Of a DNA stretch of 64,000 nucleotides, positions 45,246 to 58,611 are shown piece after piece. The notes under the pieces were generated by a model, which worked only from the letters and a program-made list of their open reading frames with translations, made no database searches and was not told the origin of the DNA. The stretch covers positions 22,683,360-22,747,359 of the forward strand of contig CM059562.1 in the NCBI GenBank assembly GCA_030386875.1, written 5' to 3'. Position 1 is the first letter of the stretch; each line of letters begins with the position of its first letter. The stretch comes from Morinoia aosen. Lineage: Eukaryota > Arthropoda > Malacostraca > Amphipoda > Talitridae. The position numbers and the translations under genes are program-made.

Positions 45246-47359
45246 ATATAACTAAATATATGTGTGTATGTTCATATATGTTCTAGCTTGCTGCACATTT
45301 GAGAGTGTGATAGTAACCGTTTAAAATTCGTGGTTTGCATTTGAACTCTTCCGTTCAGGATAAATTTTACTGTAACTTGCATGTTTAACTTGACTGCTTT
45401 TTTTCTTGTAGTAGTCCTTACAGGACTCGTTATGTTACAAGACTGAAAATCAAATGCGCTGATAATTATAATTAACGATAAGTTTTTATCCTAAGCACAA
45501 ATTTTATTGCTAGCTACGAAAAACTTGAGAACTACAAATTTAGATAATATATCACCTGATCTTCTTCAAGTGGTCCGACAGCGTCAGGTGATGTGTCAGC
45601 GCCATGCAAATTCTGCCTCTAAACCGCGGCATTAAACTACGCTGCCCACCTTTCTAGGAAGTAAGAAAATTGATGACTATTGTAGCAAATAAGTGGGATT
45701 TTAACTTTTCAAATCAAGAATGCTAGATTTCGTACACGGTTAATTTTATATGCTGTTGAATGTCTGCTTAACGTTTCCTTGATGATGACTACAGTCTTTA
45801 TGTAAATTTTATACCATAGACTTTAGGACAGAATAGAATCATAAGAAAATGCATCACTATCTCAAGAAATGAGTACCGCCGCATGAATTCACGCGACATG
45901 GCTTAGCAACTTTTCAGGTTTTTAAGCCACGACTGTTCTAGCAAAGTATATCTTTAAACATTTTCGAATATTTATGTTTCTAAATCTTATTACTAAATTT
46001 ACACTGAGTAATGCCTCCTCGATTCATAGGTTGTTGCCACTCTACAACAAATGTGGTAAATTAATTACTATAGTACACCCGCAGTAATTGGGTGTTAAAA
46101 GCGTGGTCCGGATGAGTCATTGACGTGTTTAATCATTGTTTGTACGTTGAAAATGCTGTTGGACACCTCGACTACGCACTGGCCGTAAAGAAACTTTGAT
46201 AAGCATTAAGGTTTTTAATAGGAAACGTAATTCAAACCAGACATGATATGGAGGCTCGATTGTTTGTGTGACTAATATCTACACCTTGTGTCATTCTTCG
46301 TTTCTGATCTCAACATATCTGATGAAATGGTGCTCCAATTCGGTGCAGTTCTTGATAAATTATGATGCAACTCCTCACTACATATTCAGCCTGTGTAAGT
46401 TCATGAATGAGAAAGGCCAGGTCACCTGAGCTCTATACATTGGTTCTAATGAGGGCCGCGTGAGATGTACATGAGAGTCACGTGCTGCGACTTACATAAT
46501 GATTATGTGGAGCACGTTAACTTCATTGTTTTGTCACTGTTCAGATTGTGGGTGCTACGAGCGTGTTCTCAGTTTCTTCAGTGAACAGCTACGTTCAAGT
46601 GTCTGTGGAGTGCATGGAGAATACAATACAAGTGGAAGGAAAGTGAATACCTGCTTAATTTACTTTATTCAATTTATGCCTGCCTTTACATCTACCAGAT
46701 CCGTAATTTCCAAGTATTTCGAATCGGAATGTTCCAGAGCATAGAGAAAATGCACTATCAGATACTCTGGTTGAAGCAGTCACTTTGTATCCGAAAATCC
46801 TACCCCGCTTTTTTCAAGCCCCGCAAGATGTGCTCGCAAATGGATCGGTCGCTATACGAGAACAATCTGTCTTATAAAAAATATACTCAGTTCTGGAAAG
46901 ACTGGTTTAATTGTTGATTATACTATTGATTATCGCAGTTTATTGATTATTTCATCGCATCTAATCTTTGTACTTCAGATACTATTATACACGATGAACA
47001 ATTTCTAGTTCCGAATGAAATATTCAAATGAATCATTCTTTACAGAATAAATTTGTGTACCTTTATTTGGGACGCGCTGCACTGTATATACATGTACATT
47101 GACGAATTTAATGCGCAACAAGTTTAGACTATCAATAGACTAATTTTTCTTCACAGAACAAATGGGTACACTTTTTTGGGGATATTCTATAAATACATTG
47201 ACGAATTTGATGCTGAGCATTTTTAGGTATTTATTGATGGACTAATTTTTGGGGATTTTATAGCCGTAGTTTGGAATTCACATGCATCAAAACTTTTTAC
47301 AACTTACTTTTTGAAACGTTGCTATTATGAATTAAAAAATTACTCTTTCTGCTTAGAAA
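45246..47359. other. Spacer, no feature seen
   Basis: AT-rich with scattered short open frames (46499-46744, 46729-46917) lacking domains. Confidence 0.4.
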
Positions 47360-47592
47360 TTAACACGTTTCCTGTGATGGGTTAATGTAAAGTTGAATAC
47401 TTCAATGTTAAATTAAAATTAAAAGTCAACTGTAGCTAGCAATTTTGAAAATAGCAAAGATATGGATCGTGCAGTCATGTGGCTTTCATTGAGTATTTAT
47501 AGAAATTGAGTCAGTGACTGCAGGTCGGTGAGCAGCATTATGAAAATCCCCTCAATGAGCACCGATACGTTACTTCGCAGGAAACGTGTTAA
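47360..47592 (-). mobile_element. TTAA-flanked MITE, family copy 2 (233 bp), inverted relative to 11626
   Basis: TTAA at 47360-47363 and 47589-47592. Read on the minus strand it starts TTAACACGTTTCCTGCGAAG and ends ...TTAACCCATCACAGGAAACGTGTTAA in style, matching the 11.6-kb copy along its full length with moderate divergence. No coding capacity. Confidence 0.8.
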
Positions 47593-50500
47593 GCCAGTTC
47601 TGTGTTTCCGTTTCGACCTATTATTTCCGGTTTTTGACTCTAGTTCAGTGTTATTCACTAATTTTTGCAAGAGAGCCACTTCGGTTAAACGAATTGATTG
47701 AGAGATCCGCAGCTACTGTAAGTCAGTGTAAAGTTCAAATTTTTAGAATTTAAACGCTCAACATTTAAATTTAAAACTTTAAATATAAAATGCTAAGTAT
47801 CAATGCCTTATTCCTCGCTATTGTTTTTTAGTTGAAATTTGTAAAAATACAAACCGACATGTGCTTCCATAAGTTAGCGTACATTATATATGTTATGTAT
47901 TAACTCATCTATATATTTTTTGAGAGCGGTGAATTGAGTCATTGCGAGCCTCGCAACGAATACCACTGCACTAGATCATGGTAAGCCAGGTTACTGGTCA
48001 CATGGTGCGCTCTTTAACTTCGCACTTCCGCAGCTGCAGCTTACAACGCCGCTGTGGAAGTGGCCGTGGCCGACTGACCTTGATAGAGGTCTCACTACCG
48101 CAAGCTTTCCGGCCTTGTGCTATAGTGATGGAATACGTGGCTATCTCAGATTAAGTCGAATAATCAAAGTTAAAAATCAAAGCGTAACTGCAATAACAGC
48201 GTAACTGTGTAATCACTGCGTCGAATAACAGGACTTCTCATTTATGATTCAACTAGAGAAATTTACGGAAATTCCCGTCATCCCTAGACTGCGCGTGTGA
48301 GATTTCACCGACTTGTGAAGGGATGAGTGACCGTTTTGGTGCCTATCTCTCCTCAATGTAAACTCTGATAACGGATGCTCTCTCCTAGATTGCTTAAATG
48401 TGGAGCTATTCCAGGGGAAGAAATGGCTTTGTGGGGTAATGGTGACGTGATCGATGACTTACGGGCAACTTGAGGATTCTGCGTAAATTGTTTTACCCCA
48501 GTACCTCGAAGTCGGCCGGTAAATCTGAGCATCGTGTATACTCATGGAAATTATTCGTGAAGAAGTAATGTTATCGGGAGGGAGAAGGGATTTTTTATGA
48601 TAAACTGCAAGTATATGGTCACAGATGATGATTTTGTGTCACCTGACAAGTGTATGTGTAAATGATCTATCAAATTACGCTCAAGTTATAATTTTGATTA
48701 TAACTTGTGTTTTGATTGGTGTGCCATAGACGAAGGCGATGTGCGTTTACTGAGAGCTGGTCTTGTTTTTTGAGCTCATATCCAGTTGACATTTACACTT
48801 AAGGTCGGACAACGAATAGCGAAGTTACTCATTTAAATTGTCATACTTGAAAGATTTCTTGACTACTGAGTGAAAGAAAGTGTACAACTTATTTACGTGA
48901 AGTAACGAATAATTTGAAATCATTAAACTGTTCTTCAGAATATTGATCCAGCTAAATTTCAAGTGATTTCGTTGGTTCACATTTGCAAAGCAAATCAACG
49001 TTATTTTCAATACTATCTTCTCGCAATTGACATTGTTTTAAAAACGTGTTCTGCAATAATCTGAACGAGCACAGGCAAATGGATTCCTGAAATGATGCAG
49101 AAGTACTTCTAAATTGAATATGAAAATTCACGTTTTGAAATGCACGTAAAGGGCTGGGATGAACGATTTATTTTTAAATTAAATATTTAGAAGAAATTTG
49201 TCCAAAATAAAAATGAAATATTGAAGTCGTACTTTAAATACGATTTCAACGCTTAATATTCTTGTAAAATTTACTGGAATATAGAATGTAATAGAAAGTA
49301 ATCTTTCGAAATGTGCCTGAAGCTATTTATGGTGAAACAATGCGTTGTTCTTTCAAGCGTTGCTTGCGTGTTTTTGTTTCTTGCTAATATAATCTAATTG
49401 AAAATTATTTTGGCAATGTTAGTTTAAATGAAATTTGTTCCATTACAGATGAGCTTCCGTAATATATCGTAAATATGATCATGAAAATGTTCATTTTCAA
49501 AACCAACTTGCCGCTGAGTATGGCCCAAAACATTTGTATTATGAGTAATGCCCTCTAACTATGGCTGTTTTATTCATTTATCATAGACGCATGTGATGAC
49601 ATCAAATATAAAGGTTAAATTAGATAGGGGAGGGTAACTGCGGACTGCAGACTCCGGTGATGCGGACTGAGGTACGCGATGCATACAATATTGCTTGGTC
49701 CACGGCTCCCCACCTAGAACCCTGTTCTTTGAAAACATGGCATGAGTCTAAAAAATTATAAATTTAGATTATTTATTGAGAGCAATAAAATACAAGAAAA
49801 ACGTTATTTCTCTGCAGGAAATTTTTGAACAGATATTTTAAGGATATTCATTGTTGTTTGCCGAACTCCACGCTATAGACCAGTTCTAGTACTAGACACT
49901 ATTCATTCATCAGTACCGAGTGTTTGGTGACAAATTCTCAACGTTGTTCAAGGGATTCGAATTAGTGTCTCTTAAGCAAACCAGATCAGAGGAAATTTCA
50001 CTAGAATATCTAAAATGTACTCTACAGTATGCATATATGCTGATGTAAAAGACGTTTTCTTTTCTTACGAACAAAAAACTTGCCTAAAGCTATTATTTTT
50101 AACTTCGTGAATACGAAACCGACCTACACTCCTTCTTTCATAGCTGTAATTCTCCTCATTGATCAAGGAAGCAAAGCAGTTTCGAGGGGGTTTCCATCCT
50201 TAAAAGAGCGTGAAATTTTTTGAACTCATTGTAGATTCGCCGGTTCATCAAAACTGAACTCTCACAGCCTGCACCGCAGGCTGACAAACGCGAGCGGCAC
50301 AGCGACGGTGAAAGTTCCAACTGCTGTTCTGCACGGCCGCCTCTGCCGCTCCATACCGTGGCCGCTCCCCACACTCGAGTTCACGAGGCTAGCAGGGCCA
50401 AGAAGACGAATGTTTCCCTGCATCTTGTAATTGGAGCGGCTGAAATTCTAGCTGCTATGCATCGCTCACATATCTGCGCGGGGTAGAAATACCGTAGGAC

Positions 50501-53090
50501 TGCAGTGTGAATTTGCTTGGTCGTGCTTTTAAATGGTGCATGTAGCGGCATATTAGAGTGTGTGGCTACACATCCGCCGTTTAGTAGGGACCCTAATCAA
50601 ATGAAAAACAAGTTATGACTAAAAGTGCTGGAAAATACAAGAAATCATTTTTGTTTTTCGCATTTCTGATAGTATGTGTGCGTTTTAACGGGGTCTAAAG
50701 AAGGTTTATGACTCATTTTCCGATAAAACAACGTGCAGATAACTTTTTTGCGTTTTATTGTAATCGAGTAGTTTTCTCGTGAGTGATATTCATACATAAG
50801 TACAGTTTGTTCGTAGCAACTGTTTGTTTGTTTTATTGAATTAATACGAAATAGAAAAAGCCTCAGAGTGTTCTAATCTACAGTCTCAGTTACTACCGAA
50901 GTATTTCTCATTAATTAACAAGCAAATTTGGTTCGAGGTTGTAGTCTAGGAGTGACATCAAGAAAATGCAAAGGTGCTGGAATTCGACTTTTTCATAAGG
51001 CAAGTAATGGATGGCTATTCCCGTGCTTGCATTTCCTCATTTCCTCTTCAGTTCACATGGAAACTAAGCCGATCGCGCTTCGCCACTGCATTATTCAATG
51101 TAGCGATAAGAGTGAAACTGTTAGATTCTGTCAAAAAGGTTGACGGAAAAATTATTAATGACAAAGACTAAACGAAAACGAGGATGTGAATGCTGGTTTC
51201 TTTTCCTCTTCCTACACTGTCACGGAAAATTTCATGCTACACAAATTGATTAACACAGTAAGGGTGCAGTAACCACAACGGATGGCAGGGTGATCAGAGT
51301 AATCGGATTGGATGGAAGTGACACTGCCTCTCTTTGAGACGCAGCACTGCCGGAGCATCCCTCTCGCCAAGAAGAGATGACTATAAATTTGAAACAAAAG
51401 CGTTCATTCTTCACCTGCTTTTCTGTTGCGATGTGATAAAAAATTCCTTACTTTCCAAACAAACAAAGTCGGTACGAGTTGATTTTAATAATCAAAGGGA
51501 AATAAAATAGAGTGATTGAGGAGATGATACTTGATGTTGCTCTAAATGGAGCGTGGAAAAGCCTATGCATTGGGATATTCAAATACTGGAGAGGATGATC
51601 AAAAGCATTCTGTTAGGAGTTATATTACAAAATAAGATTCTTGGAATATCAAGTCCCAGTTTAAATACACTGTTTCGTAAATCACCGTGAATTTGACGTT
51701 ATATTGAGATTACTGTGCCAAGATTTTAAAGCACTGTAGTTTTTCTTTTTCAAACGCAAAAGAAATGTGATTATGTATTTAGAAAATGGGTGTAACAGGC
51801 GGTGCAATCCAGCAACATGGAAATAAAGCAAAAGTTTTACTCAAGGTCCATTGTTCGATCTGAGGACCGTTTAGTACTGTTGTCAGTTGCCATTGTTACC
51901 CGTCGTTCCGCCTGTACCATTTAACACTACTTATTGGGAAGATGGTCATTTACGCCATTATTTCTTACTGAGGTGTCTTAAAATGTTCTAGCGTCGAGAG
52001 TTTTTAGGCGAAGCGAAGAAGGTAGTAGAGTGTTGGTTTTTCGCAGTTTTCAGATGAACACTTCCTAGAAAAAAATGGTCATACTCCAATTTAGACATTT
52101 GCAACAAATAGAGAGATTTTAATGAAAATTTACGTAAAACTTAAGCTCAACCCCCTTCGTTTAATGATTCTGTAGGAACGTGTGTAACTGAAGGGCTCGC
52201 ATTCTAGAGACCTAAAAACCAACATTCACGCGCGGTTTGCTATCACTGTAATGTAAAAAAGACTGGTGTGTCTCCATCCTCAAATTTGACACAACTTTAC
52301 AAAGCGTCAGCTGCCTTGTTTCATTGAATGGAAGTCAATTCGTCGTACCACTTCAACTGCAAAATCGACCAGCAAAATTATTTCGTAAACGAAAAATTAA
52401 AAATAATTGTTACTCATGCAGTGTTTCCAATCATCGCGTGTTGTTTGTTGTGAAGGAATTGTGGAGCAATAATTTAAAATATTTAAATTAATGAAGATAT
52501 TTCTGATCTTTTAATACGTTATTGAAAGGGAAACTGTAACGTTAGTTTGTCATATTCGTTAAATCGTCGGATAAATTTAATTTTAAACTACAAGCATTGA
52601 ATATCTTTCTGCATTTACCACTTTATGACGCACTGGCTTTGAAGATAAGCTTGTATATTAAACAACATAAATTCAATTGATAAGTTAGGAGCTTGAATTG
52701 CCAGAATCCATCGTTGATTGCGGATGCGTAACTCTAAAGAAGATGTTATTCAAAACAAATTAGATGCAATAAAACCTATTCTTTAGCATCAATGTGATCC
52801 GCAAGACATCACAATGGCTGTCAAAACCTTATTTTTTAAACTTTAAGCCTGGGCACTTCAATGTCTTAGATCACATTTCCGCCTACTTCATCATAAAAAA
52901 TGCGAGAGATAAAACTTACTGTTCTAGCAGCGTGTACCTGGAAAGTGGTAGTCAAACACTTTCTGACTCTCATCGTCAACGCCACTGTCTTTCTATCTTA
53001 CCGAGTAACTACAATTATCACCGAAATCAAAACTATTACCGCAAGGGCTGCTTAATTTCTTCACTGGAAAGGAACAATACTCCTATGTGT
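47593..53090. other. Long spacer, no supported gene
   Basis: About 5.5 kb of mostly AT-rich sequence. A GC-rich patch at 50250-50390 contains a short minus frame (50156-50374) with no known domain; it may be a small CpG-rich or promoter-like patch. Nothing else is recognisable. Confidence 0.4.
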
Positions 53091-53094
53091 GTGT

Positions 53095-53890
53095 GTGTTG
53101 ATCAATTACAGACATTCAGCACCATATTACAAAGATAATGTATTTTTTATAATATGAAATTGTAAAGCATCCATGTAAAAAAAATAAATTCGTTGTGTGA
53201 TCATCCATTTATACTGCAGTAATATACTTATTCGGCTTATAGTTATATGCTTATAATAATGTGATACCTATGTTTGTTTATCAATTGACGACAATTTGCG
53301 CCATATTTCAAAGATAATGTGATTTTTTTTTCTAATATGAAACCTTTATAGGACATTAATGTTTTCTTTCTTATTCACGTCCCACAATCGTTTTCATGTT
53401 TCTGACTTAAGTAGACTGTTTTGTGCCACTATTTTTAGTACGTAATTTTATAAAATTCATGCTATAATAAAAGATATTTTCTCCGTTTCCCTCGATTGGA
53501 ATTCTGGTTTATACTGACTAGTTTACGCTGATATTTGCGCACATGCTTACTTGTGTAAATGTGTACGTGTCCACGCTATGCGTATGACACTCTGTAGAAT
53601 GCGTATGTATTGCCTCGATGCATAGAAATGCATTTGTGTATGCTTACGAGTTAGGTGTAAATATGTGCGTGGGTATATGTGTGCATGTGTATGTGTAAAT
53701 ATTTACATGTATACGTGCACATATATGTGTACTAAACTGACAACTAGCATTTTACTAGAGATAATGGCCTTTTTTCTGTGCACTCTCAACTTGTAACATT
53801 ACCTAACTCGTCATATCTTTAGTATTGTAAAGCATTCATGTAAAAACTATACATTTGTTGTGCGATCATCCATTTATATTTAAATAAAAT
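53095..53890. repeat. Imperfect local repeats
   Basis: TACAAAGATAATGTATTTTT and TTCAAAGATAATGTGATTTT (53130, 53308) are diverged copies about 180 bp apart. ATTGTAAAGCATCCATGTAA with GTGATCATCCATTTATA (53160-53215) recurs at 53825-53880. Confidence 0.6.
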
Positions 53891-54132
53891 GCTTGTTAAC
53901 TAATGACCGTTATGTTAAAATTGTTGAATCAGAAATACAAAAACTATAATTTTCTTGGTCCTCATGCTTATATGTACACATGTGTATATATGTGTGCGTG
54001 TGTGTGTGTATGTGTGTGTGTGTGTATGTGTGTGTGTGTGAGTGTGTGTATGGATATACACACACATGCATACGTATGTGTACATATGTGTGTATATGGA
54101 TATATATTTATATATATATATATATATATTTC
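53560..54132. repeat. TG/TA microsatellite tract
   Basis: Irregular TGTG-rich DNA becomes nearly pure (TG)n at about 53988-54058 and (TA)n at about 54100-54129. Confidence 0.85.
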
Positions 54133-54171
54133 TTTTTTTCATGCTTCCTTAAAATGACACTTGTGAACATT

Positions 54172-54528
54172 GACCGAAACAAGCGATTTCATATATTATT
54201 TCCTGGCGTCAAGAATTGCGAAGTTTTATGTCATGTACATGTAAACTGTCAAAAGTGTTTTCACCCCACAATGAAAATGCATCGTCCATGAAATTGTGTT
54301 ATCTCTTACAATTATCATTACATGTATTATCAAATGTAGACTAAGCTAGATTAGGAGTTCATTGCCCTCAATCATTTCTTTTGACTAGTGACACGAGTTT
54401 TTCAATACTCGTGTGTGTGTATCATCTAAGTGTATTAATTTTAAGATATTTTAAAAACCAATGATGGTACTTTTGTACCATCTCTATTGGAAATAAACCG
54501 TTTTCTTTCTTTCTTTTTCTTTCTTTCA
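54172..54528 (+). repeat. LINE-3'-end-like dispersed repeat, copy 2
   Basis: Partner of 21177-21533, with the same TATTGGAAATAAA end and (TTTC)n tail and a GT run near 54408-54420. The two copies differ by scattered substitutions and small indels. Confidence 0.65.
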
Positions 54529-55183
54529 TAAAACTGTAAAATTATAGTAGGAGCGGAACATTTAAATTAAGATTACAGTTATCGCATTCACTTATGTCGA
54601 CTAGTTGACTTAGCCGAGGCGCAATGATGGCTTGTTGGCTTATTACATAATTTTACCGGATTGAGTTGCAATTTCAGGATTAGTTGAGCCCAGCGGAGAC
54701 TTACGTGTATTACCCTAGGGCCTCTCAGGCGCTGAAGCATGCTGAGCAAATGCTGAGTTATGTCGTTGGGTATTTTATATAATGATTCTCGAGTTTGAAA
54801 TATGTTATTTTGAAATTCTAAGTCTTATTCCTCGGTTTATTTAACGATTATCTTATCGAGATAAAGTTTTCCAACTGTAGAGAAATATTTCATATTGTAC
54901 TTAAGCATGAATAACTCTGCATTCCATATATACCAACTTAAAATGTGTTTCTTCCAGACAACTGTAGGTCGACAGTGATGTTTTCAAACGGTGGTTAAAT
55001 CTGAACAGCGTGACCCGAAACGAAAGGCAACCTTTGGTCACGAACGTACAAATTAGGTCGTGACGCAAAAAACGCCGATCGATTGATACATGAAGGCAGC
55101 AAACGCGTCCGGGGGTGAGATCAAACGGAAGCTGAGGCGGTGCGTGACGGATGCGATACATAATGTGGAGGTAAGGCAGGAAG

Positions 55184-55834
55184 ATGCCGCGCTCGCTGGT
55201 GGCGTCCATGTTTAACTGCATCGGCTGCACGGTCACCCGAGACCCTTTGAACAGTAACGCGAACACCAAACATTATGCCTCCAAGCCCAAGGAAAAAAGG
55301 AAGAAGAAGCTCGCTAAAAGGAGCTGGTCAGAAAAGTGTCCGCGACCTCCGCCTCAAATCAGCTTTATCGACCTGAAGGAGGTGGTGCCAGGGAAAAGCA
55401 ACGTCGTCCTTGTTAAGAGAAAGTGTACGTCTTTGCTTGACATCCGGCACGACCGTAGAGTTAGTGAGACGAGCGCAGCTGTTCAGGTGCAAGACAATGC
55501 TACGTTAGAACTTAAAGAATCTAAGTCCTTAGTTTTGTACAAACATGAAGAGGGAGCCTCGCGTTCTGCCCCGAGCACCTCCGTGTCTTGCTCCGACTCC
55601 AGTCACTTGGGGAGCGTTGGCTGCTCTCAAAAGGCTGAGGAAGGCCCGAGTCATCAGCCCCTCATATGCAACCTGACACACACCGCCGACCTGCACCAGC
55701 TTGCCACTGCCAAATTAGTCAACCTCGGGCCCGGGTCCGAACTCCAGAGCCCGCAGCTGCCTGACTGCCATGGACCCAAAATAACGCAAGTTCCCAAGGC
55801 TCGAAAAGGAATTAACATCTTCGCCAGGAAGAAC
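55184..55834 (+). CDS. Probable first coding exon of an unknown host gene
   Basis: About 217 codons, GC-richer than the surroundings. The start at 55184 (MPRSLVASMFNCIGCTVTRD) is supported by an in-frame TAA at 55172-55174 just upstream. A donor AAC/GTGAGT at about 55834 ends it in phase 0 after KARKGINIFARKN; beyond it the frame turns into low-quality AT-rich sequence. Features: a cysteine pair (CIGC) near the N-terminus, a basic stretch (KPKEKRKKKLAKRSW) that could be a nuclear localisation signal, ISFIDLKEVVPGKSNVVLV, then serine/glutamate-rich low complexity. No domain recognised. An alternative exon start at 55091 (MKAANASGGEIKRKLRR) ending at a GAG/GTAAGG donor at 55170 overlaps the 5' flank and could be used instead. 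Confidence 0.5.
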
Positions 55835-56327
55835 GTGAGTATTGTTATCGATATTGGAATTTGCAGTTATTTTACAGTTAGTGTTCGCACAATATTTATA
55901 TATTATGATTAATGAATATCGCTGTGTTTATCTTGTATGCACATAGTACTTTGAGTTTTTTCATGTTACAGGTTTTCTAAATGAAACGTTGCTCATTATC
56001 TTTGTAGGATCGCAACAATTTCCAATTTCTGTCAATTTACCCATCGCTGGAATGTTCAGGGTAAAGTATGTAGGAGAGTAAAACGTATATACAACATAAT
56101 TCAGCGGTATAAAAGTGCTGAAAATGAATGCAACTTGATATTTTAGAAACAAATACGATTTAAATTTGTTTCAAGCTTCGTATACTCTTCCGTAACTCTT
56201 CGTGTAAAGTATTTTCTCACTTACCAAGCCTCTCTTCGTAGCAGAATTTTTCAATTGAAAATGCTCAAAAAATATTCTTATACAGAAAATAACCGATACA
56301 TCGGCTATTCCAGGCATATATCAGGAA

Positions 56328-56481
56328 GTTGATAACCTTTTCCCTAAGATTTTTCCCATGAAGTATCAAAGTATGAGGAGTCGGAATAATAAAACCACCC
56401 GGTGAGTTGATAACTTTTCCCTAAGATTGTTCCCTGAAGTATCAAGGTATGAGGAGTAGGAACATTACAACCACCTGGTGA
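56328..56481. repeat. 78-bp tandem duplication
   Basis: GTTGATAAC(C/-)TTTTCCCTAAGATT...GTATGAGGAGT...ACCACC(C/T)GGTGA occurs twice, starting at 56328 and 56406. Confidence 0.85.
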
Positions 56482-56610
56482 ACTGGCTGCAGCAAAGCTC
56501 TCCAGCCATGGGGCAGCGCAAGCAAACGCAATGCTGGAGAGCGCGAGACGAGCTGCAAAGGCCGATTGGCGTAGTAAGATTATGCAAATATTATGTTTCA
56601 TAACATTTAT

Positions 56611-56724
56611 GTATTTCTAATAAATGTTATGTTTCATAAAATTTATTCATTCAACTCTTCGTGTAAAGTATGTTAAAATTGTAAATAAATCTAATAAATG
56701 TTATGTTTCATAACATTTATTAGA
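56611..56724. repeat. Repeated palindrome
   Basis: TCTAATAAATGTTATG and its exact complement flank TTT at 56690-56724 (16-bp arms, 3-nt loop). A slightly eroded copy lies at 56611-56645. Confidence 0.85.
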
Positions 56725-57204
56725 AAGGGTACAGGCAAAACAATGAGAAATTCACCATGCTTGTCTTTGTACAATCAGTCATCATTGATCGCTAGTTGCT
56801 TCAAAGTCCTTGATGTGAGAAAGATTCATAATAAATTTCGAGAGTAAATACGATATGTGCCAAATTAATAACTAATTTTATTTTATTATTAATGTAAAAA
56901 ATTAAGTCATAAATAAACCTGAAGTTAGCTGTGAATGTTGGAATTTCAGATATGAGCATACTGTGATGAAAATGAAATAAAATGCGAAATCGATAATGAA
57001 TAATACCATTCATTCTGAATAACTGAAGTTATTAGAGCGCCAAAATATTAACGAAGCTTATTAAAACTTATTAAATAAATTAGGAAAACTAATAAATGTG
57101 TAACATCTATGGCAGTTATATGAAATAATCATAATTTTCATAGAAATGACTTGAATAAGTCGTTGGTCAATAGAATTTTCACATTTTAGGATCCCATCTG
57201 TATT

Positions 57205-58030
57205 AATATTCCGTGATGTGTGAAGAAAGGTCTCCATGCCTCTTCTTCGTTTTTCAATTGACGTCCATTGGCATTAACTCGTAGCTCCAAAATGTTCCAC
57301 TGATTTTCTATTGGGTTCAATTCGGTGGAATTTGTAGGTCATTTCATCTTTTGAAACCCACAGAACCCCAGTTTTTGGAGATACACTCTAGTTTTATGAG
57401 CTTCTTGTAAAAGGTAAATATCTTGCATGAAAATAAAATTTCTGAATATCACTTTTTCTCTTCGACCACGGTTCAAGCAGCTCCTGCAGGAAAGCTGTGC
57501 ATGTATGTGAAGTTACTTTAATGCCATCTGGTACTTTCTATGGGCCAACTCAAGTTTCTCCGATGTATAATTCTAGCTCAAATCATTATCTCTCAACCAC
57601 TTCGTTGGCGCCTCAAACGATCATGTGATTCCGTCCATTTACTGTCAATCCTTTGCTCCAACCATCAGGACCATCTGGAGTAGCACGCGCTAGGTGAGAG
57701 GATAACACTTCCAATAAGTTGACTCTGATGTTGTCGTCTGCCAATTTCAGTCGCTTTTGTTCGTGGGATCTCGTCTGGGGAAGTTTAGACATCGGCTTTA
57801 CTGATTTAATAATATCTTACAAATTGCGACGTCGGGTACTTTTCGACATATTCGTCAAACCAATGGAGAGGAAAATATTTTCACTTGTCCATTCAGGACT
57901 CGTCATAGCTTTACATTTTAATCGTAGCATAGAACGGCGTGCAACAATTATTGATTGACCTTCACCAGCCCTCTGACATTTCCTAGGATCGCAAGTTGAA
58001 TTTTTCGCACTTTGGTGAGCTCCACACATG
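57205..58030 (-). pseudogene. Tc1-type transposase relic
   Basis: Minus-strand pieces in order: an N-terminal paired-type DNA-binding remnant (SIIVARRSMLRLKCKAMTSP ... ENIFLSIGLTNMSKSTRRRNL at about 57800-57955); DGPDGWSKGLTVNGRNHMIV at about 57610-57680, which matches the Tc1 block between the first two catalytic positions; and TELNPIENQWNILELRVNAN at about 57260-57330, the signature around the third catalytic residue. These lie in different frames with stops, so the gene is dead. The terminal inverted repeats were not found. Confidence 0.7.
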
Positions 58031-58496
58031 ATTCTGTTTCCACTGTGCTTCTACCTGTTGCCAATTCAAAAGTAAAAACTCATTTTAGAATTGGTCACGC
58101 TATATTTTCCACCTATATTGACCCTAGTTAATAATTTTACATTCGTGGAGCACTGTGATTTGCGCAAATGTGGCGCCAGTCAGTTTACGTTGCGCGCTCT
58201 TGTACGATTTCTTTACATCTTGCACATGTCAGGAGTACTAACATTCCCTGAAAATTTCCGGTAAATTCATCTCTTAGTGTTTGATATAATATAGGAGATG
58301 TTATCTTGTTGATCTGAAAATTATTGTTAAGAAATAGAGAATTTGGGTTGTGTCGAACACTATTTCGGTGCATAACTAAGACATCCCAAAGCTTTTGCAT
58401 GGTGCGTTTAAATTGTTCTCGCTCTACATATGGTGAAATGTGTAATTTCATCATTCAGTTTTCACTAGCTCTGAAATTCAGCGAATAGAACCATCG
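58031..58496. other. Spacer, no feature seen
   Basis: A short minus frame at 58185-58454 has no recognised domain. Confidence 0.35.
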
Positions 58497-58611
58497 ATGT
58501 AGTGTGTTTAACTTCACCGAGCGGACGCACCACGGCAGCAATAACAGCGGCAGCGTCGAGCATGACTGGCGCTCGTCACGAGACCTGCACCTGCCGTCCA
58601 GCGGGGTCGGT
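58497..58611 (+). other. GC-rich open stretch leading into the 32-bp repeats, possible exon
   Basis: After a possible acceptor (GATGTAG, 58493-58499) the sequence turns GC-rich and reads VFNFTERTHHGSNNSGSVEH then DWRSSRDLHLPSSGVGG without a stop and into the repeat. Composition is unlike the AT-rich flank. It may be an eroded or genuine exon edge; there is no family match. Confidence 0.3.
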
